64,000 nucleotides of DNA. Source: CAYZJV01 sp964616275. GTDB lineage: Bacteria > Spirochaetota > Spirochaetia > Sphaerochaetales > Sphaerochaetaceae. Below, piece after piece: positions 43,722 through 51,832 of the stretch. Below the pieces are notes generated by a model that was given only the letters and a program-made list of their open reading frames with translations, was not told the DNA's origin and searched no databases. A program made the position numbers and the translations under genes. The stretch's first letter is position 1. Each line of letters opens with the position of its first letter. Location of the stretch: positions 1 through 64,000 of the forward strand of contig CAZTUL010000001.1 in the NCBI GenBank assembly GCA_964616275.1, read 5' to 3'.

Positions 43722-45239
43722 GTGAAGTACGTTGGAGCGTTGGATCAAGGAACTACAAGCACAAGATTTATTTTATTCGATAAATCGGGAACTCCGATAG
43801 CTTCCCATCAAATTGAACATACGCAGATATTTCCTCAACCAGGATGGGTCGAACATGATCCTGATGAGATTTGGCACAATAGTGCTGACGTCATTGAACA
43901 GACGATGAAGAAAGTGAGAGCTTCTGCTAAAGATATCGTGGGTATCGGCATTACGAATCAACGAGAAACAATCGTTGCATGGGAGCCGGAGACTGGTCGT
44001 ATTCGGCATCATGCAATTGTATGGCAGGATTTGCGCGGATCGGAGCTCATTGAACAGCTGAAGCGGCAAGTGGATGTTAAAAAGCTGCAAAAAAAATCTG
44101 GACTCATTCCCAGTCCCTACTTTTCAGCTTCGAAAATTTCATGGATGCTCAATCATGTGGACGGTTTACGACAAGACGCTGAGAGCGGAACAGTAGTCTT
44201 TGGGACTATGGACAGCTTTCTTGTGTGGAACCTTACCGGGGGAGCGGGTAAAGGGGTAGTTGTTACCGACGTTACCAATGCTTCGCGGTATCTCCTTATG
44301 GATATTGTCTCACTTGAGTGGGATGATTGGATGCTGGAACTTTTCAATATTCCACGGGCAAGTCTTCCACGAATTGTAAACTCGTTTGGTGAGGTGTATG
44401 GAACTACCGCAACTCAGGGACCACTCCATGGGGAAGTTCCCGTTTGTGGTATTTTAGGTGATCAACAGGCGGCTCTCTTTGGGCAAGCATGCTTTTTCTC
44501 CGGCCAAGGGAAAAATACCTATGGTACCGGATGTTTTATGTTGGTGAATACTGGAGAGACTCCCACAGTGAGCAGTCGTGGATTATTAACGACAGTCGCG
44601 TATCGTGAGGCTGGTAAACCTGCACAGTATGCACTTGAAGGTTCCATTGCTGTTGCCGGTTCCCTTGTACAGTGGGTACGTGATAACCTAAAGATTGTGA
44701 AGAGTGCTCCTGAGGTAGATACTCTTGCAGAGTCGGTTCCCGACTGTGGCGGGGTATATATAGTACCAGCCTTTAGCGGATTGTTTGCTCCTTATTGGAG
44801 GAGTGATGCTCGAGGAGTTATTGCGGGTCTTACCGGGTATGCAACAGCTGCACACATCTGCAGAGCAGCACTTGAATCGACAGCATTTCAGACGAAGGAC
44901 ATTTTCGATGCGATGGAAGCCGATTCACATGTGACCATGGAACTTCTTAAAGTCGATGGGGGGCTTACCAACAGCCGACCCCTTATGGAATTTCAGGCCG
45001 ATCTGCTCGGAATTCCAGTCATTCGTCCTCAGGTGGTTGAGACTACGGCTCTTGGTGCAGCGTATGCAGCAGGTCTATCGAGTAAATTCTGGAAATCATT
45101 TGAGGAACTTGCTGCTCATTGGAAGGAGAAGTCCCGCTGGGTCCCTGCGATGGAGGAATCGGTGAGACACGAAAAAATTTCATTCTGGAATAAAGCGGTA
45201 CAACGGACACTCGACTGGGTTCCCGAAGATGAAGTATAG
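43722..45239 (+). CDS. glpK: Glycerol kinase
   Basis: ATP-dependent kinase making glycerol 3-phosphate. The 505-residue protein has the FGGY pattern: DQGTTSTRFILFD at the N-terminus, ITNQRETIVAWE, GDQQAALFGQ, GTYGTGCF-like NTYGTGCF, and DGGLTNSRPLMEFQADLLG near the C-terminus. Start is GTG with AGGAGGG upstream; the promoter region contains TATACT at 43683-43688. It is divergent from the DRTGG operon. Confidence 0.96.
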   Translation: MKYVGALDQGTTSTRFILFDKSGTPIASHQIEHTQIFPQPGWVEHDPDEIWHNSADVIEQTMKKVRASAKDIVGIGITNQRETIVAWEPETGRIRHHAIVWQDLRGSELIEQLKRQVDVKKLQKKSGLIPSPYFSASKISWMLNHVDGLRQDAESGTVVFGTMDSFLVWNLTGGAGKGVVVTDVTNASRYLLMDIVSLEWDDWMLELFNIPRASLPRIVNSFGEVYGTTATQGPLHGEVPVCGILGDQQAALFGQACFFSGQGKNTYGTGCFMLVNTGETPTVSSRGLLTTVAYREAGKPAQYALEGSIAVAGSLVQWVRDNLKIVKSAPEVDTLAESVPDCGGVYIVPAFSGLFAPYWRSDARGVIAGLTGYATAAHICRAALESTAFQTKDIFDAMEADSHVTMELLKVDGGLTNSRPLMEFQADLLGIPVIRPQVVETTALGAAYAAGLSSKFWKSFEELAAHWKEKSRWVPAMEESVRHEKISFWNKAVQRTLDWVPEDEV

Positions 45240-45272
45240 AGGATGCAGCAGTATCATGTGTAAGAGGGGTTC

Positions 45273-46088
45273 ATGTTTGTAACAGTAGTGAATACAATTT
45301 GGAGTATACTCTCACCTATCATCCAGATAGGAACATTGGCCTATGTATTCTATAGGTTCCATAAAGCCGTAGCGCAGACGAAAGCACAGCAGATTGCAAG
45401 AATTGTGGTGGTGCTCATTGCAGTATATAGTGTATCCAGGCTTCTCCATCTGGATACATTTCTTTGGTTGTATCGATATATAACCATACCCGTTGTTATT
45501 TTCATCTGTGTGGTATACCAACCTGAGCTGCGAAGAGCCTTTACACAACTGTTCAGCGGACGAAGTAAACTGTTCAGAATGGGTTCGCAGACAACAGCAG
45601 AGCAGATTGATGTTATTCTGAATGCCTGTAATGTGCTGGTTTCGAAGAATCGTGGTGCTCTTATTGTATTTACCCGTCATCTTGGTATTAAGGGTGTTCT
45701 CGATTCAGGGACACGTATTAATGCAGATCTCTCTTCTGCTCTTATTCTTACCGTATTTGATCATGACACCCCCCTTCACGATGGTGCAATGGTAATTCAG
45801 GGTGGGAAAATAATTGCTGCTGGATGTTATTTGCCGCTGAGCGAACAGACCGATATAAAAAAGAGCTTTGGAACACGACATAGAGCTGCTCTCGGTCTTG
45901 CTGAGGAATCTGATGCGATTGTGTTGATTGTATCGGAGGAGACTGGTGCAATGAGTCTCACCTACAATGCAAATCTCTACTATGACCTGGATCCGCCAAC
46001 GGTGAAAAGAATGCTCTTGGCACTATTCAGTTATCACGATATAACTCCACAGGATATGACGGAGGCACCTACCGATGAAACTGAATAA
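45273..46088 (+). CDS. cdaA: Diadenylate cyclase
   Basis: Makes the second messenger c-di-AMP from two ATP. The 271-residue protein has about three N-terminal membrane helices, then the DisA_N catalytic domain with LHDGAMVI (DGA near 170) and TRHRAA (RHR near 202-204). GAGGGG lies before the ATG. It overlaps the YbbR-domain regulator gene by 14 bases, as in many bacteria. Confidence 0.95.
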   Translation: MFVTVVNTIWSILSPIIQIGTLAYVFYRFHKAVAQTKAQQIARIVVVLIAVYSVSRLLHLDTFLWLYRYITIPVVIFICVVYQPELRRAFTQLFSGRSKLFRMGSQTTAEQIDVILNACNVLVSKNRGALIVFTRHLGIKGVLDSGTRINADLSSALILTVFDHDTPLHDGAMVIQGGKIIAAGCYLPLSEQTDIKKSFGTRHRAALGLAEESDAIVLIVSEETGAMSLTYNANLYYDLDPPTVKRMLLALFSYHDITPQDMTEAPTDETE

Positions 46089-46518
46089 TCTGTGGAGAAC
46101 GATACTTGAAGACTGGCCAATCAAAGTCATCTCGCTCCTTTTGGCAACGAGCCTTTATCTTGTAATAAATTACGCAACACTCGACAATCGGAGAGTGGAA
46201 ATTCCATTACAGGTGAAGATTCCTGTTGGGTATGAAGCAACGAGCACAATTCCCGATTCGGTAATGCTTCATATTAAAGCAGAGGAACGTTTCATTGGAA
46301 TGATCAACTCTTCTGCAATTACTGCGGTTGCAGATTTTTCTACCATTACTTCTGAGGGAGTCGCCACAGTTCCCATTCTCATACACGCAGAGGCCTCATT
46401 TATAGACATTCAGGTGTCACTCTCCACAGACCCGGAAACCATAAAGGTCTTCTTCAGAAAGACTGAACGGTTGCAGGAGGATTCGGAGAACCAGATATCA
46501 GGTGGTATAGATTTGTGA
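46075..46518 (+). CDS. YbbR-domain protein, CdaA regulator-like
   Basis: A 147-residue protein with one N-terminal membrane helix (VISLLLATSLYLVINYA) and a single YbbR domain (VEIPLQVKIPVGYEATSTIPDSVMLHIKA-like). CdaR proteins of Firmicutes have several such domains and modulate CdaA; this short form likely does the same. The frame overlaps cdaA by 14 bases and ends within the start of acpS (TGATG). Confidence 0.85.
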   Translation: MKLNNLWRTILEDWPIKVISLLLATSLYLVINYATLDNRRVEIPLQVKIPVGYEATSTIPDSVMLHIKAEERFIGMINSSAITAVADFSTITSEGVATVPILIHAEASFIDIQVSLSTDPETIKVFFRKTERLQEDSENQISGGIDL

Positions 46519-46639
46519 TGAACATACACATGAGAGGTATTGGAGTAGACGCTGTAGCGATAGAGCGAATGGATATACAGCGGATGGGTATGCATGTGGT
46601 AACTCGACTATTTCATCCCGATGAAGTTGCAGAGGTTCT
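46518..46639 (+). CDS. acpS: Holo-[acyl-carrier-protein] synthase, N-terminal fragment (cut by gap)
   Basis: The visible 40 residues contain GIGVDAVAIERM and RLFHPDEV, the AcpS N-terminus with the metal-binding Asp. The rest lies in the 100-N gap. The ATG at 46518 overlaps the preceding stop; GTG at 46515 is an alternative. Transfers phosphopantetheine from CoA to ACP. Confidence 0.85.
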
Positions 46640-46739
46640 NNNNNNNNNNNNNNNNNNNNNNNNNNNNNNNNNNNNNNNNNNNNNNNNNNNNNNNNNNNNN
46701 NNNNNNNNNNNNNNNNNNNNNNNNNNNNNNNNNNNNNNN
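46640..46739. other. Assembly gap (100 N) at the acpS/truA junction
   Basis: Exactly 100 Ns between the N-terminal part of acpS and the body of truA. About 80 acpS codons and possibly the truA start are missing, so the true gap exceeds about 240 bases. Confidence 0.97.
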
Positions 46740-47543
46740 TCTGATTGGAGAAGACCGACAGAATTTCCCATCATAGAGGGACATCGACGCATACGATTGT
46801 TAATCAGTTACGATGGAGTTCACTATTCGGGGTGGCAGCGGCAAAAATCGGCACGGAGTGTTCAAGAGGAAATTGAACGTGCCTTCTATGCTGTAATCAA
46901 GGAACATGTTCGCGTACAAGGTTCTGGTAGAACAGATGCCAAAGTACATGCTCGGGGCCAGGTAGCCCATGTTGACATTAAGAATCAGAGTGTACCAGCA
47001 CAAAAATTCTCGCTTGCACTTAATACAAACCTCCCTCAGGATGTGAGAATCATTGAAAGCAGTGAAGAGAGCGAGCACTTTCATGCTCGTTTTACTTCAA
47101 TTTGTCGCGAGTATCGCTATTATATAAAGGAGTTCTCATCGATTACTCCATTTGATCGAAATCGAGTTTGTCGCATAAAGAAATTTCCTCCCATCGATCT
47201 ACTTAATTCGTATGCGGCATGTCTTGTTGGAACACACGATTTTTCAACATTCGGAGCCGCTGCAGATCAAAGTGAATCAAAAGTCCGAGACCTGTACACC
47301 AGTCATTTTAGTTTTGAGCCCTCGCAGTGGGGTGGAGATTTTCTGGTATATACGGTCAGCGGGAATGCTTTCCTCATGCATCAGGTTCGCTCGATGGTAG
47401 GAACTATGTTACAATTGGGAGAGACTCAGGAACCATCGGAGGAATTTATGCGTCGGTTGAATGCGAAAGATCGCACACAAGCTGGGAGAACAGCTCCACC
47501 GGATGGATTATTTCTCTATAGGATTGATTATGACCCATCGTGA
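46740..47543 (+). CDS. truA: tRNA pseudouridine38-40 synthase, 5' end in gap
   Basis: Modifies U38-40 of tRNAs. Visible motifs: ISYDGVHYSGWQRQ, the catalytic Asp in GSGRTDAKVHA, REYRYYI, VSGNAFLMHQVRSMVGTML. The start codon is either in the gap or an internal TTG near 46797; the residues at 46740-46796 may be N-terminal extension. It overlaps udg by 14 bases. Confidence 0.93.
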   Translation, partial: SDWRRPTEFPIIEGHRRIRLLISYDGVHYSGWQRQKSARSVQEEIERAFYAVIKEHVRVQGSGRTDAKVHARGQVAHVDIKNQSVPAQKFSLALNTNLPQDVRIIESSEESEHFHARFTSICREYRYYIKEFSSITPFDRNRVCRIKKFPPIDLLNSYAACLVGTHDFSTFGAAADQSESKVRDLYTSHFSFEPSQWGGDFLVYTVSGNAFLMHQVRSMVGTMLQLGETQEPSEEFMRRLNAKDRTQAGRTAPPDGLFLYRIDYDPS

Positions 47544-48297
47544 CAGAGATGCTGAACGGCGTAGTGCGGCATATGTATTAGAGAAGACATGGAACCTCTT
47601 TGATGAAGTTGAACAGTATGTACAGGGTGCAGACACTGTTGAGCAGACTGAGAGACCGGACTTTGCGCAACGAGCCAAAGATCTTATCCCAGACTCGCAG
47701 AGAGAAACGGAGATTCTCCTCGAACGTTCTACACTCTCTCAGGTAAGTGAACTTGTGCAGACCTGTACCCGATGTCCTCTCGGAAGTACACGAACGTGTG
47801 CGGTTCCCGGTGAGGGAGTAACTAATGCTCGGCTCATGATAGTGGGTGAGGGGCCAGGAGCTGAGGAGGATGCCTCTGGAAGACCGTTTGTAGGTCGTGC
47901 CGGTGTATATCTTGATTCTTGGTTGAAAGCAATTAATCTGTCACGAGAAACAAACACCTATATCGCTAACATTGTAAAATGCAGACCGCCAAGTAACCGA
48001 AATCCGTTACCAGAGGAGATACAATCGTGTCTTCCGTATCTTAAAAGACAGATAGCGTTGGTTAAACCGGATGCAATTCTCTGTGTTGGAAAAGTTGCTG
48101 CCCATGCGTTACTGGATCGAAGTGATGCACTTCGAGCGATGCGGTCTACCGTTCACCGATTTCAAGGTATTCCTGTACTGGTTACTTATCACCCGGCAGC
48201 TGTTTTACGGAATATGGAGCTCAGAGCATCGGTTTGGGAAGATTTACAGCGGGTAGCACAACTAATAGATATGCCAGTCCACACTACAAGGAGATAG
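47530..48297 (+). CDS. udg: Uracil-DNA glycosylase, family 4 (Fe-S)
   Basis: Removes uracil from DNA. The 255-residue protein has the family 4 four-Cys cluster (Cys79, Cys82, Cys151, Cys167), active-site motif GEGPGAEED and GRAGVYLD, and the C-terminal THPAAVLR-type motif (TYHPAAVLRN). About 75 residues before the core are extra and charged. The ATG overlaps truA by 14 bases. priA starts three bases after the stop. Confidence 0.92.
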   Translation: MTHRDRDAERRSAAYVLEKTWNLFDEVEQYVQGADTVEQTERPDFAQRAKDLIPDSQRETEILLERSTLSQVSELVQTCTRCPLGSTRTCAVPGEGVTNARLMIVGEGPGAEEDASGRPFVGRAGVYLDSWLKAINLSRETNTYIANIVKCRPPSNRNPLPEEIQSCLPYLKRQIALVKPDAILCVGKVAAHALLDRSDALRAMRSTVHRFQGIPVLVTYHPAAVLRNMELRASVWEDLQRVAQLIDMPVHTTRR

Positions 48298-48300
48298 GGA

Positions 48301-50277
48301 ATGTACGCCCAGGTTGTATGTAACAACCCCTTAGAGCAGCGGTTCGTATACCAGATTCCCGAAAACCTGACTTGTGCGGTTGGAATGCGAGTAATTGTCC
48401 CCTTTGGCAATAGAGAAATAACAGCGTACGTGGTCGCTGTTGACGATACCGTTGGCGAAACTTCATTCACTATAAAAGAGATTAAACGAGTCATAGACTC
48501 TGAAGCTCTCTATGGAGAGCAAGAGATTGAGCTTGCTCAATGGATGTCACGTTTCTATGTATGCAGTGAAGGGGAAGCTCTAGCAAGTATGATACCTAGT
48601 GGTAGACGCGATGTGGAACCACCTTCCATGCCGGTAGATGAGGATTCTCTATTGGTTTCAACTCACCAGCTTTCAGAAGATCAGCAGGAGGCAATTACAG
48701 GGATACTTTCCAGTGAAAAGCCTGTTCACTACCTCTATGGAGTTACCGGCTCGGGTAAGAGTGAAGTGTTTCTTAGAGTTGCTGAGGAGATTATTCGTAC
48801 AGGCAGGCAGGTAATCTATCTTGTACCCGAGATTACCCTGACTCATCAATTGGCACAGCAGGTTTCACAGCGATTTGAGAATCGTGTCGCAATACTCCAT
48901 TCTGGAATAACTCCCTCCCAGCGGCTTACCGCATGGCGTAGGATGAAGCGTGGAGAGGTTCAGATGGCAATTGGTGCTAGAAGTGCTGTTTTCGCTCCAT
49001 TTGAAAAACTGGGACTTATAATCATTGATGAAGAACATGAAAATTCCTATAAGGCAGGTAATGTACCACGGTATCATGCCCGACAGGTTGCCCAGAAGCG
49101 GATAGCACAGCACGAGGCACTTCTTATTATGGGAAGTGCAACACCCTCATTAGAGGCCTGGCATATGATGGAAGAGGGGTATGTAGTTCGTCACCGATTA
49201 GATAATCGAGTAGCAGGTGGAGTTCCTCCAAAAGTGGCTGTAGTAAATATGCTTGCTGAGAAACGATTGCTTTCGCGAGTGCTGATAGACGAAATGCAGA
49301 AAACGCTTGCGAAAAAGCGGCAGATAATCCTCTTTCTCAATAGGAGAGGGTATGCTCACTTTTTCCATTGTAATTCATGTGGTTATGAGATGAGTTGTCC
49401 CCATTGCAGTGTCTCTCTTACCTATCACAAAAAAGAGGAGCGGATGGTATGTCACTATTGTGGGTATTCACGTGCACCAATTTCGGTGTGCCCGTCTTGT
49501 AATTCGGTTGATGTCGGTTACGGCACCTTCGGCACTGAAATGGTAGAGAAAGAGGTGCGTGCGCGGTTCCCCGATGCTGTATTATCTCGGCTCGATACCG
49601 ATACCATAAAGGATAAATCAACTATCGGAACCATGCTTTCTGCTTTTAAGGCGGGTGAAATCGATATTCTCTTAGGCACGCAGATGGTCGCTAAAGGATT
49701 AAATTTCCCTCTCGTCGATCTTGTCGGCATTGTTCTTGCCGATAGTGCTCTCAATTTGCCCGATTTTCGTGCACAGGAGAGAACTTTCTCGCTCATTGTG
49801 CAAGTGAGTGGAAGAGCCGGGCGGTATAATTCAGCAGGAAAAGTCGTGGTACAGACCTATCATCCTGAGAACAATGCAATCCGACTTGCATCGATCAATG
49901 CTCTGGAGGAATTTTATGCACAGGAGCTTGATGTGCGACGAGAAACAGCCTTTCCTCCCCATACTCGGCTGGTAAACTTTGTGATTCGGGGGCGAAATAA
50001 AGAGCGAGTCTCTCGAGAGATGGAGTCCGTTCGAAGCCTCGTTGATCATCTGCTGAAGACTATGGAGCAGTCTGTTCTTCTCTCAGAGATTCCAAATATT
50101 CTTGGAGTAGCTCCTTGTCCATTGGAAAAGATTGCAGGTAATTGGAGACACCATTTGGTATTACGTGGGAATTCAGCTTTCCGTGTGGTGCAGATAGCTC
50201 AAGCAGTACGGCAACAGTATACAGCTCCGTCAGGTATCTATCTGGAAATTGACATAGATCCATTGCAGATGCTCTAA
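48301..50277 (+). CDS. priA: Primosomal protein N' (replication restart helicase)
   Basis: Helicase that reloads the replisome at stalled forks. The 658-residue protein has a 3'-binding N-terminal domain, Walker A GVTGSGKSEV near 147, Walker B IIDEEHENSYK, the zinc-binding Cys cluster (CNSCGYEMSCPHC, CHYCGY, CPSC), and LGTQMVAKGLNFP. It is shorter than E. coli PriA (732) mainly in the N-terminal domain. AAGGAG precedes the ATG. Confidence 0.95.
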   Translation: MYAQVVCNNPLEQRFVYQIPENLTCAVGMRVIVPFGNREITAYVVAVDDTVGETSFTIKEIKRVIDSEALYGEQEIELAQWMSRFYVCSEGEALASMIPSGRRDVEPPSMPVDEDSLLVSTHQLSEDQQEAITGILSSEKPVHYLYGVTGSGKSEVFLRVAEEIIRTGRQVIYLVPEITLTHQLAQQVSQRFENRVAILHSGITPSQRLTAWRRMKRGEVQMAIGARSAVFAPFEKLGLIIIDEEHENSYKAGNVPRYHARQVAQKRIAQHEALLIMGSATPSLEAWHMMEEGYVVRHRLDNRVAGGVPPKVAVVNMLAEKRLLSRVLIDEMQKTLAKKRQIILFLNRRGYAHFFHCNSCGYEMSCPHCSVSLTYHKKEERMVCHYCGYSRAPISVCPSCNSVDVGYGTFGTEMVEKEVRARFPDAVLSRLDTDTIKDKSTIGTMLSAFKAGEIDILLGTQMVAKGLNFPLVDLVGIVLADSALNLPDFRAQERTFSLIVQVSGRAGRYNSAGKVVVQTYHPENNAIRLASINALEEFYAQELDVRRETAFPPHTRLVNFVIRGRNKERVSREMESVRSLVDHLLKTMEQSVLLSEIPNILGVAPCPLEKIAGNWRHHLVLRGNSAFRVVQIAQAVRQQYTAPSGIYLEIDIDPLQML

Positions 50278-50280
50278 ACA

Positions 50281-50310
50281 TTGACGGTTACTGATGTTTA
50301 CCGGTATTAT
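50281..50310 (+). promoter_or_regulatory. Promoter of def, predicted leaderless
   Basis: TTGACG (50281-50286), 18-base spacer, TATTAT (50305-50310), then six bases to the ATG at 50317. The -35 starts three bases after the priA stop. This is the strongest of the leaderless promoters in the window. Confidence 0.7.
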
Positions 50311-50316
50311 GAAACC

Positions 50317-50841
50317 ATGTTAGACGTCTATACATTAGGTGAAGAAGTATTACGAGAAAAAGCGGAACGCGTAACCGTTTTCGATAACGCACTAGCCCTG
50401 CTGGTCGATGCTATGTTTGAAACCATGACTGAATCGGATGGTATTGGATTAGCAGCTCCTCAGGTTGGTGTCCCGAGCCGGCTCTTTGTTGTAGATACAA
50501 GACGCCCAGGCGAGCGGAAAGTGTTTATTAACCCCGAGATAATTGAAACAAGCCAAGAGCAGGGAATGTACGAAGAGGGGTGTCTGAGCATTCCTGGCAT
50601 GTATTATGATATTGTTCGACCATTAGCCGTTACTGTTCAGGCTCAAGACCTTGATGGGAAAGCATTTATTACACGGGCTGATGGGTTGCTGGCTCGAGTG
50701 ATTCAGCATGAAAACGATCATCTCAACGGGGTGCTTTTCATAGACCGTATGGACGAAGAGGCGCGGCAGAAACTGGTAGAAGCATACGAAAAACGGCAGA
50801 AGAGACAGAAGCACCAAAAACTTCGAAACACTCGTGTGTAA
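50317..50841 (+). CDS. def: Peptide deformylase
   Basis: Removes the formyl group from nascent proteins. Motif 1 GIGLAAPQVG, motif 2 EGCLSIPG (metal Cys) and motif 3 HENDHLNG (metal His pair, catalytic Glu) are all intact. I start at ATG 50317 (174 residues); the frame continues to a TTG at 50281, but that region is the promoter. The C-terminus is a Lys/Gln-rich tail (KRQKRQKHQK). fmt follows 13 bases later. Confidence 0.95.
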   Translation: MLDVYTLGEEVLREKAERVTVFDNALALLVDAMFETMTESDGIGLAAPQVGVPSRLFVVDTRRPGERKVFINPEIIETSQEQGMYEEGCLSIPGMYYDIVRPLAVTVQAQDLDGKAFITRADGLLARVIQHENDHLNGVLFIDRMDEEARQKLVEAYEKRQKRQKHQKLRNTRV

Positions 50842-50854
50842 AACGGAGGTTGCC

Positions 50855-51832
50855 ATGAATAGTGCTCAGTTACGGATTCTATTTGCCGGTAACCCTTCTA
50901 TCGCCGTTCCAGCACTTGTTGAGCTGGCGAAACATGCTGCCATTGTTGGTGTGCTTACCAATCCGGACAGACCGGTAGGGAGGGGTCGGCATCTTGAACC
51001 GCCACCAGTAAAAGCTGCTGCCGAACAATTGGGACTGCCGGTTCTCCAATATGACCGGTTAGGGCGTGATGCCCGAGAAAGAGCTTCAGAGTTACAACCT
51101 AACTTTTTGGTCTCTTTTGCCTGTGGTCATTATTTCGGACCAAAATTTTTGTCGCTATTCTCTCAGGGAGCCATAAATATTCACCCCTCATTACTTCCGA
51201 AATATCGCGGAAGTGCTCCACTTCAGTTCGCCATTATTCATGGTGAAAAAATTACTGGAATCAGCATACAGAGGATTGTTGAGACCATTGATAGTGGAGA
51301 TGTCTTAGCTGCTGAAGCTATTGAGCTTGAAGGAACGGAAACTACCGAACAACTTGAAGCAATAGTGGCTCCAAAGGCGGCATCTCTCATTGTTCGTACC
51401 ATCACACAGCTAAGTTCCGGCTCATTAGTTGAGCAGCATCAGAATGAACAGGATGCAACATACACGCGACTACTGACAAAATCTGATGGTACGATTGACT
51501 GGAGTGAGCGTGTACAGGATATTCATGGTAAAGTTCGTGCATTCCTTCCCTGGCCGAAAGCGAGTACCTCCTTTCACGGTAAGTTGCTGCACATAACAGG
51601 AGTATATGGTTCAGTATTTTCTGTTCCTCACGAACCATTGGAAGAGAACGCAGCTCCAGGGACCGTGATTAAGGTAGTAAAAAAACGGGGATTGGCTGTT
51701 GCCTGTGGCGATGGGATTCTCTACGTCACCCGCGTGCAGCTTGCTCAGAAAAAAGAGATGGATTGTTTCTCTTTTGTGAATGGGAATCCTGAAATTGTAG
51801 GTTCCGTTCTGGGTAGCGAAAATGAAGAGTAG
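50855..51832 (+). CDS. fmt: Methionyl-tRNA formyltransferase
   Basis: Formylates initiator Met-tRNA using 10-formyl-THF. Length 325 residues from the ATG at 50855, preceded by CGGAGGT. Motifs: FAGNPSIAVPAL at the start, the catalytic signature NIHPSLLPKYRGSAP, and a C-terminal OB-like domain (LLTKSDGTIDWSE onward). An earlier in-frame ATG at 50834 overlaps def. The stop overlaps the patatin gene by 11 bases. Confidence 0.96.
   Translation: MNSAQLRILFAGNPSIAVPALVELAKHAAIVGVLTNPDRPVGRGRHLEPPPVKAAAEQLGLPVLQYDRLGRDARERASELQPNFLVSFACGHYFGPKFLSLFSQGAINIHPSLLPKYRGSAPLQFAIIHGEKITGISIQRIVETIDSGDVLAAEAIELEGTETTEQLEAIVAPKAASLIVRTITQLSSGSLVEQHQNEQDATYTRLLTKSDGTIDWSERVQDIHGKVRAFLPWPKASTSFHGKLLHITGVYGSVFSVPHEPLEENAAPGTVIKVVKKRGLAVACGDGILYVTRVQLAQKKEMDCFSFVNGNPEIVGSVLGSENEE

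Noticed and set aside
46515..47543. A single open frame joining AcpS and TruA
   Set aside because: It runs through 100 Ns; the two halves belong to different families that are each complete elsewhere, so this is an artefact of the gap.
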